A DNA stretch of 64,000 bases, taken from the NCBI GenBank assembly GCA_010356995.1, contig ML996692.1:124001-188000 (forward strand), given 5' to 3'. The position numbers and the translations under genes are program-made. The first letter of the stretch is position 1. Each line of letters opens with the position of its first letter. Below are positions 1 to 11,720 of this stretch, piece after piece. The notes below the pieces were generated by a model. It ran no database searches, was not told the origin of the DNA, and saw nothing but the letters and a program-made list of their open reading frames with translations. This DNA comes from Trichodelitschia bisporula. Its lineage: Eukaryota > Ascomycota > Dothideomycetes > Phaeotrichales > Phaeotrichaceae.

Positions 1-3000
1 CGCGGCAAATTGGGCAACGCCAGGAATCAGGATCGCTAGGCCAGTCGAGCTTCTCGCGCGGCCGGCTCTGCAGAAAAATATCAAGATCGAAGCCCTCGCG
101 GTGAACGCATGACCGGCCACGCACTGGAAAGGACACGAGCTGGTACGGCGCAATGGGGTCGACCAGCGGAATCGTTATGTTCGCTGAAGCTACAATGAGA
201 TCGTCGTCTTCGTCGTCGTTTGTCATGGTGACATCGCCAGTGGCATCGGGTCTGGTGGGCGCGAGCGAGGCTTTGATGGCGTCCAGCGTTGTCTTTGGGT
301 CTCTGCGGTGCGTGGCTGCGACCTTCTTGATCCAGGTATGCGAGACTACATCGACATATTCGATTCCGATGATATAATGGAAATCCGACTGATTGGCTGA
401 GCCCGCATTGATAGAGATGGTGACCACGTTGGAACCCAGGCGCAAGAACTCCGTGATATCGATGGGCATGTCTTTTCCCCAGTGGATCTTGCGACGGATT
501 TCCAGGTGGTGATCTTCGATGGAGAGGTAGATATTTGGAGGAAAGGATGTTTCTTTACAAACCCACGCGCTTGGAAAGAGGGAGTCTGGAAGTGGAACTT
601 CCCCTAAATTCCCAAGAGACTCGTGGGCCTTCACGCATCTCACCCTGTACTGCCGATGTCCACTCTGGAGATGTCGAATCTGGCCGTTGTTCGACTTCTT
701 GGTCTGCGGGATTTTGGACATTTTCGCCTCGTCCAAGATGAAACTAAGCCGATACCTGTGCTTATCGGGCTTGATGGATATGGGCTGAGCCGCGAAACCT
801 GCGGGGTATTGGTAAAGCGGGTTCGCTGGAGGCGACCAAGGGTAAGGCGCCATGTCCGGGTCAAAAAGCTGCGGACCGCGTAGATGAGCCTGGTGAATAG
901 CGGTATGGCGCCAGCTAGCCGTCGCAGGCTGAGGTAAGGACGGCCCGTTATGAGGAGGAAAGAAGGCCGTGAGTGCCGGGGGCGCTGAGTTGGGCGGAGC
1001 CGGGGGGAGTGGGAAGGAAAAGCGGCGATCGATCTGCTGATGCGGGTGGGCAGACTGCGGGGGCGATTGTTGATGTTGCTGCCCAAGACGGGTTTGTATT
1101 TGCTGGATAAGCTGGACGAACGGTTCTACTTGCGTCCTAGGAACGTTCGTGGTTTGCTGTACCGGAACGAACCCTCCTGGACCACCGCGAGGTGGGGCCT
1201 GCGCCTGGACACCGCCAGGGGTTCCTGGCGGACCGTAGACAGACTGGTAGCCAGTAGAGGCAGTCTGGAGCATGGCGGGGCGCGTCTGCGTTCGTGCTCG
1301 AGCTCGTGCCTGCGGTTGCTGCGTGTGTGTCGGTGTAGAGGTCTGCGCGTGTGCCTGCGCTTGGGCTTGCCGCGCTTGAGCTTTCTGCGCCTGTACCTGC
1401 GCCTGAGCTTGCCGAACCCGTGCCTGCGCTTGAGCTTGCCGCGCTTTAGCCTGAGTATGAGCCTGCTGCGCCTGTGCCAGCTCCTGGGCTTGGCGCACTT
1501 GTTCCCGTGCCTGCGCTTGCTGCACGATCGCCTGTGCTTGAGCTTGCTGCACCTGCTGCGCGCGCATAAAGGCCTGTGTTTGCGCTTGCGCTTTCGCTAG
1601 CGCTGCCTGGTCCCTCAAGGGTTGAAGAAGCTGATTGAATTCGTTCATAAAGCGTCTCCGAAAGACGGATCGCTCCTCCCGATCAGGGCCGCGGCTGCCC
1701 CGCTGTTCCAGATACTCGAAGTAGATGCCTATGTGGTGTAGGCAAATCATATCTCCAGCGTCTGCAATCGCCTGGTGGTCAGGGAAAGACACCAGAAGCG
1801 ATCGGAATGCAGCAGTGAACAGGCAGTGCACCAATGTCTTAGATGGCAAGGCGAGACGATGTACCAGTTCTGGAACAATCAGCGGGAAGCCACGCTGTTG
1901 GCTGCTCTGACACATGTGGTCCCAGCACACATCCAGCTGCGGGAAGAAGAGGGTGAGCGACTTGAGGGCGATCTGGTAAGTCGAAGCCCAGTTCATGGCG
2001 ACTTGAGGAAGCGCAACGGGAAAGTTGGCAAACCACCTGACAAGGACGGGACTCAGAGCAGTATTGCTCACGAGGATGCTGTCAAGCTTGTTGAGAGCGG
2101 AGTCGAACTCTGGCATGGACAGGAGTGGAATTGGAACAGAGTTCCGATCCAGAAAATTTAGGCATACGATCTGGTGTAGGAAAAGGTAAAAGGCATCACT
2201 GCGTTCAATCGCGAGCTTCAACACCCCCAGTCTAGACGCTTCCATGCCGTTAAAGGAGACGTTAGACTGGTGCTCTATGAAGCCTTCGTATAGAGGTCTG
2301 CAGAAGTCGGCGGTGTATGGGAAGAAGACCCCATGCATCATGGGTGACACTAGTTCGAATATCAGCGATCTGGGATCGGGGGTAGCGGAAGCTGAAGAAG
2401 GTGCCGAACCCGACGTCATGTTCGGCTGACCCAGGGGTTCCGGTTGAGATGCAAGTGTTGCCTGAGGCGAAGGTCGAGGAAGTGATATGGGAGGAGATTG
2501 AACCGGCTGCGAGGGCAAAAGGCCGCTTGGGCGCCGCTCATGCCCACCACGAGCGAAACTGAACTGCTCGTGTCCCATTCCTGCACCGGGAGCGTTGCCC
2601 TGCGAGGAGCCAAAGGGTACAATACGCGGTTGTCCAGAGGAGAGTGGTGGAATTGCCTTGTATTGCGGCGAGAAGCCGGTTTGGGGGACGGAAGGTGATG
2701 CCTGGTTGCTGCACGAAGGCGCCGAGTAGGATGCGAAGTTTTGATCAGGAGGCGGTGCCGTGTATATTGCCACCTGGGCATGAGGCGCCTGAGTAGGCGG
2801 AACAGACGTAAACGGAGCTGCGAGCTGCTGCTGCTGACCTTGTACCGTCCCAGCCGGTATCGATATCTGATTCTGCTGCGGTATCTGACCCCGCGGTGGC
2901 GGACTCATTTGACTTCGCGTCTTTGAGGGCTTTGGTTTGCGAGGAGGGACCAAAGGCGGAGGCGACGCGGAGGGCGTCTTTGGCAGTACAATGACTTCTC

Positions 3001-3739
3001 GAGGTGTATTCGCAGCGTCTTCGGGCTGGGCAGTTTTCGGTTCGACGGTTTGAGGTAGGAAATCGGTCGGCTGGCTCAAAGGAAGCGTGCTTGCGAGTGT
3101 GGGCTGAGAGGTAGGAGACTGGGGCGCTGCCCGGCTGTCAGCGATTGTGGAAGTCGTTTCAATGAGCCGCTCCTCTGGGCCTCGAAGAGAAAGTGGTTGG
3201 ACCTGCTCTGCATTCAATGGGCTCTCAGCAAGCGAAACAGGTTGCGAACCGTGAGGGGTGGTCAACCCTATCGTGGGTGGAAAGGAATGTCGCGGCGGTA
3301 CGCCCTGAAGCAACACTGAAGGCGCTGTCTGCGGACCATTCAGGGGCGGTTGGCCGGACGGAGCAGTTTGCGAAGGATCGGGAATGAGCTCTGCATGCTG
3401 AGCGATCGTGTCATTATTTGCAGGCGGCGAAGGCGACAGGTTGTGTTGACGTTCAGTCGATGTCGGACGCGATTGAACCGCAGGAAGTTTAGGCTGAGTG
3501 GAGTCATTCTGCTGCGGTTGGGTGCCATCATTCGCGGATTGGTCTGTGCTTGTCGGCCTGGAGACACGGTGCGAGCGTCTAGATGCAGACGAGCCATCGG
3601 CAACTCCACCATTCATCCACGACCTCTTGTGTGTTCCGAGAAACCTGTTCATTGTCTGGTTTGAAGTCTCGACAGCGTGGGCGGCGATCCGGGGATCGAC
3701 GCCAGAGTCCGCATTGCCGCTGGCTTTCTTTGGGGGCAT
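1..3739 (-). CDS. SP-RING (MIZ) zinc-finger protein, glutamine-rich, SUMO E3 ligase-like; 3' end outside window
   Basis: The reading frame is open from the ATG at 3739 (MPPKKASGNADSG) to the left edge, about 1,246 residues, and appears intronless. The last ~45 visible residues carry the start of an SP-RING: SFPVRGRSCVHREGFDLD, then a CPIC motif, matching the Cys-His-Cys-Cys pattern of PIAS/Siz MIZ fingers. The first ~480 residues are a Pro/Ser/Gln-rich disordered tail. A helical region of ~200 residues follows, then a low-complexity stretch built from AQ/RQAQ units (about 1300-1620), then a PINIT-like conserved region (about 150-750). Family knowledge: SP-RING proteins recruit the SUMO E2 and act in the nucleus. 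SUMO ligase activity here is inferred, and a transcription-cofactor role of the Zmiz type is possible. The upstream region is shared divergently with the BOI-type gene. Confidence 0.85.
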   Translation of the reverse strand, partial: MPPKKASGNADSGVDPRIAAHAVETSNQTMNRFLGTHKRSWMNGGVADGSSASRRSHRVSRPTSTDQSANDGTQPQQNDSTQPKLPAVQSRPTSTERQHNLSPSPPANNDTIAQHAELIPDPSQTAPSGQPPLNGPQTAPSVLLQGVPPRHSFPPTIGLTTPHGSQPVSLAESPLNAEQVQPLSLRGPEERLIETTSTIADSRAAPQSPTSQPTLASTLPLSQPTDFLPQTVEPKTAQPEDAANTPREVIVLPKTPSASPPPLVPPRKPKPSKTRSQMSPPPRGQIPQQNQISIPAGTVQGQQQQLAAPFTSVPPTQAPHAQVAIYTAPPPDQNFASYSAPSCSNQASPSVPQTGFSPQYKAIPPLSSGQPRIVPFGSSQGNAPGAGMGHEQFSFARGGHERRPSGLLPSQPVQSPPISLPRPSPQATLASQPEPLGQPNMTSGSAPSSASATPDPRSLIFELVSPMMHGVFFPYTADFCRPLYEGFIEHQSNVSFNGMEASRLGVLKLAIERSDAFYLFLHQIVCLNFLDRNSVPIPLLSMPEFDSALNKLDSILVSNTALSPVLVRWFANFPVALPQVAMNWASTYQIALKSLTLFFPQLDVCWDHMCQSSQQRGFPLIVPELVHRLALPSKTLVHCLFTAAFRSLLVSFPDHQAIADAGDMICLHHIGIYFEYLEQRGSRGPDREERSVFRRRFMNEFNQLLQPLRDQAALAKAQAQTQAFMRAQQVQQAQAQAIVQQAQAREQVRQAQELAQAQQAHTQAKARQAQAQARVRQAQAQVQAQKAQARQAQAQAHAQTSTPTHTQQPQARARARTQTRPAMLQTASTGYQSVYGPPGTPGGVQAQAPPRGGPGGFVPVQQTTNVPRTQVEPFVQLIQQIQTRLGQQHQQSPPQSAHPHQQIDRRFSFPLPPAPPNSAPPALTAFFPPHNGPSLPQPATASWRHTAIHQAHLRGPQLFDPDMAPYPWSPPANPLYQYPAGFAAQPISIKPDKHRYRLSFILDEAKMSKIPQTKKSNNGQIRHLQSGHRQYRVRCVKAHESLGNLGEVPLPDSLFPSAWVCKETSFPPNIYLSIEDHHLEIRRKIHWGKDMPIDITEFLRLGSNVVTISINAGSANQSDFHYIIGIEYVDVVSHTWIKKVAATHRRDPKTTLDAIKASLAPTRPDATGDVTMTNDDEDDDLIVASANITIPLVDPIAPYQLVSFPVRGRSCVHREGFDLDIFLQSRPREKLDWPSDPDSWRCPICR

Positions 3740-4464
3740 CTCGGCGCCTTGTTGAAAGTGGGGCCCTTGGGCCCACGGGAACCCGGATAAACCGAGCACA
3801 AGACAGATCGTGAGCCGGGCCGATCCCGATGCCTAAGCGCGCCCGAAATCCGAATCTATAGACTAATGGCAAAGGAGTTAGTGTACTGGTTGGCGAAGCT
3901 GCTCCTGCGATTTTGCGTTTATATGCCTCGTGGTAGAGAGACTACAGGCGGAAACTTGCTGCTGTGTTACCTTGCGGTTTAAATGCAAGAGCCACAGTTT
4001 TGGTGTTGGTAACTGGAGTTGTAGCGGTGAAGTAAAGAGAAATTTGTAAAGGATTCGACACTCACTTCACAGTTGATTTCGATTTTGTGAGACACAGTAA
4101 CCTTATGACAAGGTGAACGCGGAATGTACTGAAACGGTAGAGGGGCGGCCTAGGGCGATGGAGAGATTTTGTGAGGCTCCGATCGATCGATTACTTCACT
4201 TTCCTTGATTGCTTGCTTGGTGGGAGCGGATTTATCAAAAGAGTAAAGGAAACGGCGAATCGATGTGAATAAAAGATGGTCGTAGTTTCCTACTGTGGAG
4301 ATAAATAGTTGCAGCCCAACCGCGCGGGGCTACGCATGAAATGAGGAAAGAACTTTTGAAGGGCATAGCGCTCTCCATTTTCGGAGAGGGAAGGCACGTG
4401 CAGGGGGGTTGTAGCGTACGGAAGGAGTGGAGAAAGAAAGTGACAGGGCCAACGGCCAAAGGGC

Positions 4465-4577
4465 TACCTGAAAAAGTGTCGAGCGCCCCCCGAGAAAGTT
4501 ATGGCCGGCTTTTGCTCAGGCCTTTGCTGAGCATGAAGCAAAGACTATCGGAGGGGCGCTCGAGACTTTTTCGGGTA
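4465..4577. repeat. Imperfect inverted repeat (fold-back)
   Basis: A left arm at 4465-4490 pairs with the reverse complement of 4551-4577 with about three mismatches over ~26 nt (core GAAAAAGT..TCGAGCGCCCC). The ~60-nt loop contains its own short pairing (TTTGCTCAG / CTGAGCA). Both arms are flanked by similar GAAAGTG..GGGCCAA direct motifs. No transposase or clear target-site duplication is visible. Confidence 0.6.
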
Positions 4578-5055
4578 TGGAGGAGAAAGTGCAAGGGCCA
4601 AGCGGTGGAAGCCTCGAGTGCGTGCGGGCGTGTCACGTTCGTAAGGTTATGTGCCGCTCCTTCAAACTTAGGAATGAAGCCGAGGTCAAGACAACAAGAT
4701 CTAGAACTAGTAGAGACTGCACACGAGTCACCAGTATTTGGTAAAAGAACACTTGCGAAAGCGAGGTTGTACCTCTCTTCCGGGCCACAGGGCAGTGTAA
4801 GTAGTCTCGCGTCAGGTAAATGCAATCGCCGAACCCGATCTTCCGACATGGATGCCGCGCGTTGCTGACGTCTGCGGGCGGACTGTCAAATCGACCGATC
4901 GGGCCGTGGCTTCTAGAGCAGCCGATCGCCGTGTCCCGTTGGCCATCGTTGGCGCTTTTGGGAAGGAGGCTACTGAATGCTACGAAGTAGGTAGGTGGAC
5001 GATGAACCAGAGCGGCGGCCGGGCTGCAGTACGGAGCATATATAGCACTCATCCA

Positions 5056-5084
5056 CTTGCTCCCTTGCTCCCTTGCTCCCTTGC
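5056..5084. repeat. Tandem repeat, 8-bp unit CTTGCTCC, about 3.6 copies
   Basis: The unit CTTGCTCC is repeated three times without mismatch and followed by a partial copy. It lies just after a TATATA stretch (5039-5044) in the divergent intergenic region. It may be a simple slippage repeat. Confidence 0.8.
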
Positions 5085-6654
5085 CGACCTGCTCACTTCA
5101 TCGTACTCCGTCCGGTTTCCGGCCGCTACTCTCTCTCTCTTGAAACGCTCGACGCCATGGTGCGCTGGCCTCGCACATAGGTACGGAGTTCCTGCGGAGG
5201 ACAACCAACCAAATATATACAAGAGTCAGCTTGCGTTGGTCCAGCAGAATGTACCAAAGTGTACTGTACTCGTTGAGAGTGGGCATGGCCTACATAAGAC
5301 GGACAGCGATATGTAGTGAGATGCGGGTTGTTATGCCGTTGTCGCGCTGCTGTTGTTCAGCTCGTTGAGTTGGCCAGCAGTGCAACGGCATTGACCCCTT
5401 CGTCAGCAAGTTCAATATCCACAGGCGCGGGAAAACAGGGAAAGGTGTAACGGTCCGACGCTCACGACCGTGGCCACAAGAACAATCATGGATGATGGCT
5501 GCTTGCAGATGCTTGGGGGTAGTAGGTTTACGGTTACGCTTAACGGTTAGGAAGGACGCAAAAAAGCAATACGACTCAGTTGCCGAAGGCGGGCAATATC
5601 GCTCCTCCGTGTCTTCTTGTACGGATTGTACTGTGCATCTTCAGTCATCTCTATCGTCTCTCTCTTGCGTTGTGGTTGCGTACCTTGCGGTACTACAAAG
5701 TACGGAGTACAGGATACTTCTTCGCTAGGGATCGGAAGCTTTTCTCTGCGAGTCGGCTCCATTTCACAGCTTGCAGGTCGCCGGCCAGTTGTTCGCAGTG
5801 CAGCTTTGCTTTCCATGCGTGCAATTGCCAGGGCCCGCCACCGTTTTTCAAGCAGCACCCCATCCATCCACCCGTCCAATCCATCAATCCATTTCATGCC
5901 ACCCCACGCCCGCCAGACCAGCCCGGTTGCGCCCACACAGAACTGCCCAACAAACAAATCCGACCTGTCCGCCGCCTCCGCAAGCCGCTTGAAGCAACGG
6001 TCAGACGTCAACGCATCCATCTCATCGTGAAATAAATCCAACCCCATCCACCTCACACCCCCACCTGCAACCTATAACCGTCCCGTCGCATCATCTTCAA
6101 TCGCCTTGCCCTCTTCTCCTACCTCCTCCCCAGTTCCACACAATCATCCCCCACGTCCAACAAAGTTCGCGCTGCAATCTCCGGCCCAGACCAACTGGTT
6201 CCTCTGAACTCCGCGCCTCCGCCGCCCTCCGCCCTCCGCAACCGCCTTCGCGCCCAAGTTGCGCGAGACGAACCCGACCCAAAAAGCCAAAGCGCTAGCC
6301 ATCGCCCCGTCGCTCGAGACCATCCGCCATTTACCATAGTCACAACAAACACGCCAGCTTCCCCACCTTAAACAATCTCGCTCTCCCCCCATCTCCCTGC
6401 CAAGACGTTCGCCCGCCAGCAAGCGTTGGTCTCTTCGCGACATATCAACAGATACACTTCAGATCTTTCCGCACGCAAGAAGGGTCCTCGTCGATGATTT
6501 GGAGCAATTCCCGGCCCCCCAAGCTGTGAGATGCCCCTCAGTCTGCGGACCTTGTAGCTGCGCCCATTGGATGTTGCACGCCATCGACGCGACCGTTCCG
6601 ATATAAGCTCATGCTCACGGCAGAATAACTGGGTCTTCCGCTGCTGCTTGGGTC

Positions 6655-9600
6655 ATGGAGTCGGTCTCGCGGGCCCCTACGAGCCACGCCCAGCCCGGCG
6701 ACATCCTCCTCGTCCTTCGTAAGTCCTCTTCCTCCCCTCCCATCAGATGTGGCGCGGTGCGGGGCACCAAACTCCAAACAGCCCACAACTACGCAATCAC
6801 CTCACTCAGCACATGGTGCCCTCATGCCTTGCACACCTTACAGGACCGTGCCTTGCAGGCCCATGCACGAAATAATGCTGACAGATGCAGACAACTTCAA
6901 AGCTCGTAGTGGTGATGAGTTGACGTTACGAAAGGGTGATCGCATTGAGCTTATTGAACGCGATGACGACTTCGGCGATGGCTGGTTTTTGGGACGCCAT
7001 GTCCAAAGGGGGACCACTGGCCTGTTCCCTGAAGGCAAGTCTGCCCCCGCTCTTCTCCTACCTTTACTTTCGCTGACGTTCCGTGCCACAGTCTACACAA
7101 CTCCCGAACCGAAGCCCACAAACCCACCAACGAGCCAACCACCACTACACCAAGCCACTTCCTCTTTGCACTCTGTCGAAACCAACGGTTCTGAAGTTCG
7201 CCCTCTAGGCTCAATGGATTCGAGCCTCGGGTCAGTTCCGTCTCCCGAGCAGCTCCGCATCGCTTCCTCGATGGAGAATACGTCTCCCGTTCCACCTTCG
7301 AACCCAGTCACACCGCCCTCTGTATCCACTATCCGTCGAACACCCCCGACGTCGACTGCTCATCGCAGTATCAGTCTAAGCAACGGAACACATCAGAACA
7401 GCCCTGTGATGAACGAGACCCTGAGCGTCATAGAGGAGCATATTACAGATATGAACACCCCGCGTCATAGCATATTGATACCCGAAGGCCTCGCCCTTCC
7501 AAATGATGACAATTTCACCTCCAGGCTGGATCGTCGCCTCTCGTACATCAATGGCAACGAGACCGACGAAGAAGAAGCAGGTATACTCACAGACAACGAG
7601 GTCAGAATATGGACACCTGAGCAAGTTGCCGCATACCTGGACGAGGTAGGCGCCGACAAGCAGCACTGCAGGGTGTTCAGAGACCAGGAGATCACCGGCG
7701 AAGTGTTGCTCGGCATGGATCAAGGGTCGCTCATGCTCAAAGAGTTCGAGCTCGGATCCATTGGCAAGCGTCTCGCGTTGTGGCAGAAGATCAAGGCACT
7801 CCAGGATGAAGTGAAGAACGGCCGCAAGACTCCTCGTCCTGGCTCGGAGTACAGCAATGCCACTCACGACACTGGCCGTGCACGTAGTACGTCCTTTGGT
7901 ACCGTTCTCCCTCGCATCCCTAGCTTGATGGAGGGATCTCGTACACCGTCGCGCCAGCATACACACCCCAGAGGGGTAAATGAGAGTGTTTCCTCTCTTC
8001 CTCCCATCATGGATTCTCCCCACATGACGCATTCCCCGCGTCCCTCAGCGGCATCCATTCGCGACTTCAACAACAGTCGGAGGCATTCGTCCATCGACTG
8101 CACGTCGCAGACGGATGACCAGTCACGAGCCTCGACCGCCCTCACTGCTCACACACATCACACACACACAAAGCAAGGCTCCTTCGACCAGACGTGGACC
8201 ATGAGGGCTGCCCCCGGGGAGGAAACTTCCATCGCGGGCATTCTGCATTCACCTCGCGCGGATTCACCGCATAGCCAGGCGAACGCGCCCGAAGTGCGGC
8301 TAAGTGTTGTCAACTCGATTGACCTTGATCGCGGCTATTTCTCGGGCAATGAGGTTGAGAATCGCAAGGCAAGGAACGTACTGAAGAAGCGGACAGCTGA
8401 AACGACACACATGCGAGCTCCCAGCGATGGGTACAACAATCGCCGACTCAGCCACGTGTTCCGCCAGAAGAGGACCGGTAGCACCGACTCGATCCACGAC
8501 ATCAGCACGCCCATGTCTCCTGCCGCACATATGTATTACAACACGAGCAAGCCAGGTGTAAGGGCCACCAGTGTGCCCCAATTCGGCAAGCCGCTGAAGC
8601 AGACGAGCCAAATCACACCCACCGTCACCAAACTCGACTACACCGCCTCGCCGAGCAGTGACGCGCTTGCGGCACCGCCCAGTGAAACTTCTTCAATTGA
8701 CCATCCTGGTCCTTCTCCCGCCCACAAGTCTCTTTTCTCGAGAACTCGGGCAACGGGCCTGCGCGCCATCTCGGATGCCATCACGGGCGACGAAAAGGCC
8801 CGCATTCAGGTCTCCGCCCGTAGGTCACCAGTCAAGGAGGCTGCTCCTCAAGCATCATCTCGTACCGGCTCTAGCACACCCTCGATCAACTCCAAGAGCA
8901 TTGATATAGACGAGAATTCAGTGAGCTCATTGATCAAGGGTACAAGCACTGGGGGGTCCGGTCGGCGCCACACGGCCAGCCAGCCGAAGCGCAAGTCGAA
9001 GAAGGATACGAGCGCCTACCGCCACGGACTTCAGAAGAAGTCGCCAAAGGAGCAGATGATTGGATGTGATTACAGCGGTTGGATGAAGAAGAAGTCGAGC
9101 CACCTCATGACCACCTGGAAGCCGCGGCTTTTTGTCCTTCGCGGCTGCCGCCTGTCGTATTACTACTCCGAGGAAGACACAGAGGAGCAAGGCGTGATCG
9201 ATATCGCGGGTCACCGCGTTCTTTCCGCCAATAACGACCGGATCACCGGGCTCCACGCCACCTTCACCGGCGCCGCCTCGTCGCCTTCGTCGCCGCAAAA
9301 TGCCCAAATCGAGACAACTGCATCCTTGGATGCGGTCAAGGCAGCGGGCGTCGAGAAGGAAGACGCCTCGGGCATGTTCATCTTTAAACTCCTGCCGCCC
9401 CGTCCCGGAGGCCACGGCGTCAACTTCACCAAACCTACTGTCCACTACTTCGCCGTCGACAACGTCCAGCAGGGCCGTCTCTGGATGGCGGCCCTCGTGA
9501 AGGCGACGATTAACCGGAAAAACGGTGAAGTCATCTCGACCTACGCTCATAAGACGATCAGTCTGCAGAAGGCAAAGGAGATGCGCCAGCGCCCGCCGGC

Positions 9601-9826
9601 GCTTATGGAGCCTGAGGACTCTGAGCCGGCTAAGAGCGACAAGTCGGACGATGAGAAGAAGGGGTTGGCGATTGAGCTCGAGTCAATTAAGAAGGTTGAT
9701 GACGACCTGAACGCCGGGCCTGGCGCGGAGAAGACCTCGTCTAATACGGACCTTACGACCCTCGTTCACGTCCCGACGGGCAGCATCGATGTGAACAATA
9801 TTCTTGGCAGCGCAACTGCCGTCTAG
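6655..9826 (+). CDS. BOI2: BOI-type polarised growth scaffold (SH3 - SAM - PH)
   Basis: Exons 6655-6718, 6891-7034 and 7092-9826 give 980 residues. The SH3 domain (about residues 18-70) spans exons 1-3 (VLHNFKARSGDELTLRKGD ... GWFLGRH ... TGLFPEVY). A SAM domain lies near residues 243-310 (WTPEQVAAYLDEVGAD), and a PH domain near 725-875 (YSGWMKKKSSHLMTTWKPR). The linkers are Ser/Thr/Pro-rich and disordered. This order is that of yeast Boi1/Boi2, which act at sites of polarised growth with Cdc42/Bem1 and the exocyst; a hyphal-tip role is inferred. Intron 1 is 172 nt. Intron 2 (57 nt) has a GC donor (AG|GCAAGT) and is in frame with no stop, so its retention would only insert 19 residues. The start at 6655 places the SH3 right at the N terminus, as in homologues. 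Confidence 0.93.
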
Positions 9827-10498
9827 GTCATTGCGCCTACCTCATCCTCCTCAACGGAAGTTCATTGCATATATATTATCTTCCATTTGCGTCTTTTTAG
9901 TGGTGTAAAGTAGCTAATTGCCCCCCTCGGGGACGAGTTGACGAGACAACAGCATTGGGCATGGGTGGGGTCAAGGGTGTCGAAATTTCGTTAGCGAAGG
10001 CGTTTTTAGATCTGCTCGTTTCGGGGTTGCGAGTAATTTCTGAGTATATGGTCAGTGGCTAGGGAATGGGAGAGGGGAGTGGGGGGATCTGTCTTTCGAT
10101 CTGTACTCCATGCGGGGAGTAGGATCATGGTGGGCTACAACCCCGCAGTGGGCGGGGCAGGGGTCGTGTGTAGCTACAACCAGGCGCACGAGAATCGCCA
10201 ATCCATCACAGTCATGCAAACTCGCTCGCTGTACTTGTGCTCTTTTTGCGGGGTGCGCAATGCGGGGAAGATCGCCGTGCCGCTGATGACGCGAGGGGCT
10301 GCCCGCACGGCTATCGCTACCCGCCGCTTCGGCCTTTCTCGGCGCAAGATCTACTAATCTCACCCGCCAGCTCTTCAGCCTGGCGGCATAAAACGTATGT
10401 GGGCGCGGTGTTCGCACCAGCAGCTCACACAGCATCAATATACGATCCCAATACCCCAGCCGCGCTCAAATTCCAATCCCCCATCTCCAGCAAGCACA
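9827..10498. other. Intergenic: 3' end of BOI-type gene and promoter of the crotonase gene
   Basis: I see no supported gene. The left part would hold the BOI-type 3' UTR. The C-rich stretch from about 10400 to 10498 looks like the 5' leader of the downstream gene. Confidence 0.5.
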
Positions 10499-11528
10499 AT
10501 GACCCCTCAACCTTCCCCCCTCAGCCTGCCCGCATCCTACCACGACCTCCCCTTCACCGACATCAAGTTATCCCACCACCCCGCTTCATCCCCAGAACCA
10601 ACACCCATCATAATCCTCACCCTCCACCGCCCCGGAAAACACAACGCCTTCACCGAAACCATGACGCTCGAACTCGAATCCGCCTTCGCCCACCTCTCCG
10701 CCGACCCCCGCGTAAAATGCATAATCATAACCGGCCACGGGAAGATATTCTGCGCCGGCGCCGACCTCGAACTTGGCTTCCCAGCCCACCCAGGCTCCCC
10801 CGCCGAAGTCGCAAATGCGAGAGACGGGTGTGTCCTCCCCCTTCCCTCCCCCCTCCCCACTGTCCAGTATCAGCAGAGAACTAACCTCCCCCCCCCACCT
10901 CAGCGGCGGCCGCGTCTCCCTCGCCATCCACCGGTGCCTCAAACCCACCATCGCAGCACTCAACGGCTCCGCCGTCGGCGTCGGAATAACCATGACGCTG
11001 CCCATGAGCATCCGCCTAGCCCCCCGGAGCGCAAAAATAGGCTTCGTGTTCGCGCGGCGCGGGCTGGTCATGGAAGCCGCGTCTTCCTATTTCCTCCCCC
11101 GGCTGATCGGACGCAGTCGTACGATGCACCTCGTCACCACGGGCGCGGTGTACCCGGCCGAGCATAAGCTGCTCGAGGGGCTGTTTAGCGAAGTCCTCGA
11201 TTCGCCGGAGGAGGTCATGAGGCGAGCGGTGGAGATCGCGACGGAGTATGTGGACAATTGTTCGGGGGTGAGTTGGGCGCTGATGCGGGATATGGTGTGG
11301 CGCGGGCCGGGGAGTGCGGAGGAGGCGCATTTGCTGGATAGTCGGGTTATTCATGATCTGTTTGGGAGCAAGGATAATGAGGAGGGGGTACGGTCGTTTA
11401 TGGAGAAGAGACCGGTGAAGTTTACTGGCAAGCTGGAGGAGGATGCACCGGCTGTGTATCCCTGGTGGACGCCTGTCGATGTGGTGCCGCGGGCCAAGGG
11501 CGTGCTGGATGACAAGGCGAAGCTCTGA
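10499..11528 (+). CDS. Enoyl-CoA hydratase/isomerase family protein, probably peroxisomal (AKL C terminus)
   Basis: Exons 10499-10827 and 10904-11528 (76-nt C-rich intron) encode 317 residues. The crotonase signature is clear: HRPGKHNAFTETM near the N terminus, an oxyanion-hole segment FCAGADLELG, a second one LNGSAVGVGITMTL, and RRGLVMEAASSYFLPRLIG, where a Glu sits at the usual catalytic position. Family knowledge: these enzymes hydrate or isomerise unsaturated acyl-CoA in beta-oxidation. The protein ends in AKL, a good PTS1, so peroxisomal location is inferred. Delta3-Delta2 or dienoyl-CoA isomerase activity is as likely as hydratase. Exon 1 is strikingly rich in C at third positions compared with exon 2. 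The stop faces the convergent RPL20 gene only 192 bp away. Confidence 0.92.
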
Positions 11529-11720
11529 GAGGAGTACAATGAGCAGTGATCAAGTGTACAGTCAGTAACCAGAGTCAAAGTGTGTACATAGCAAGCGCAT
11601 CAGTCATTAATTGAGGCCATCAGCAGTTCATCCGATTCCATGTGTCTATGCTGGAAGCTAACAAACATGCCCACGCCTTTTGTCCCTGGCCGCTCATCCC
11701 GCAACACCGAGTAAGAACAC

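Larger units (their letters stand above)
3740..6654. other. 2.9-kb divergent intergenic region between the SP-RING and BOI-type genes
   Basis: No open frame here resembles a known protein, and the short ones show no domain or splice-supported structure. The region must hold both promoters. Its right third (about 5870-6650) is C/T-rich with many short C runs, typical of the 5' leader of a fungal gene, and probably belongs to the BOI-type transcript. The middle holds a fold-back inverted repeat (4465-4577) and a short tandem repeat (5056-5084), listed separately. Confidence 0.6.

Noticed and set aside
1040-1600. Leu/Arg-rich plus-strand frame of 186 codons
   Set aside because: It is the complement of the Gln/Ala repeat in the SP-RING gene, which explains its composition.
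7376-8032. 218-codon minus-strand frame
   Set aside because: It is the antisense shadow of the BOI-type gene, covering the SAM region.
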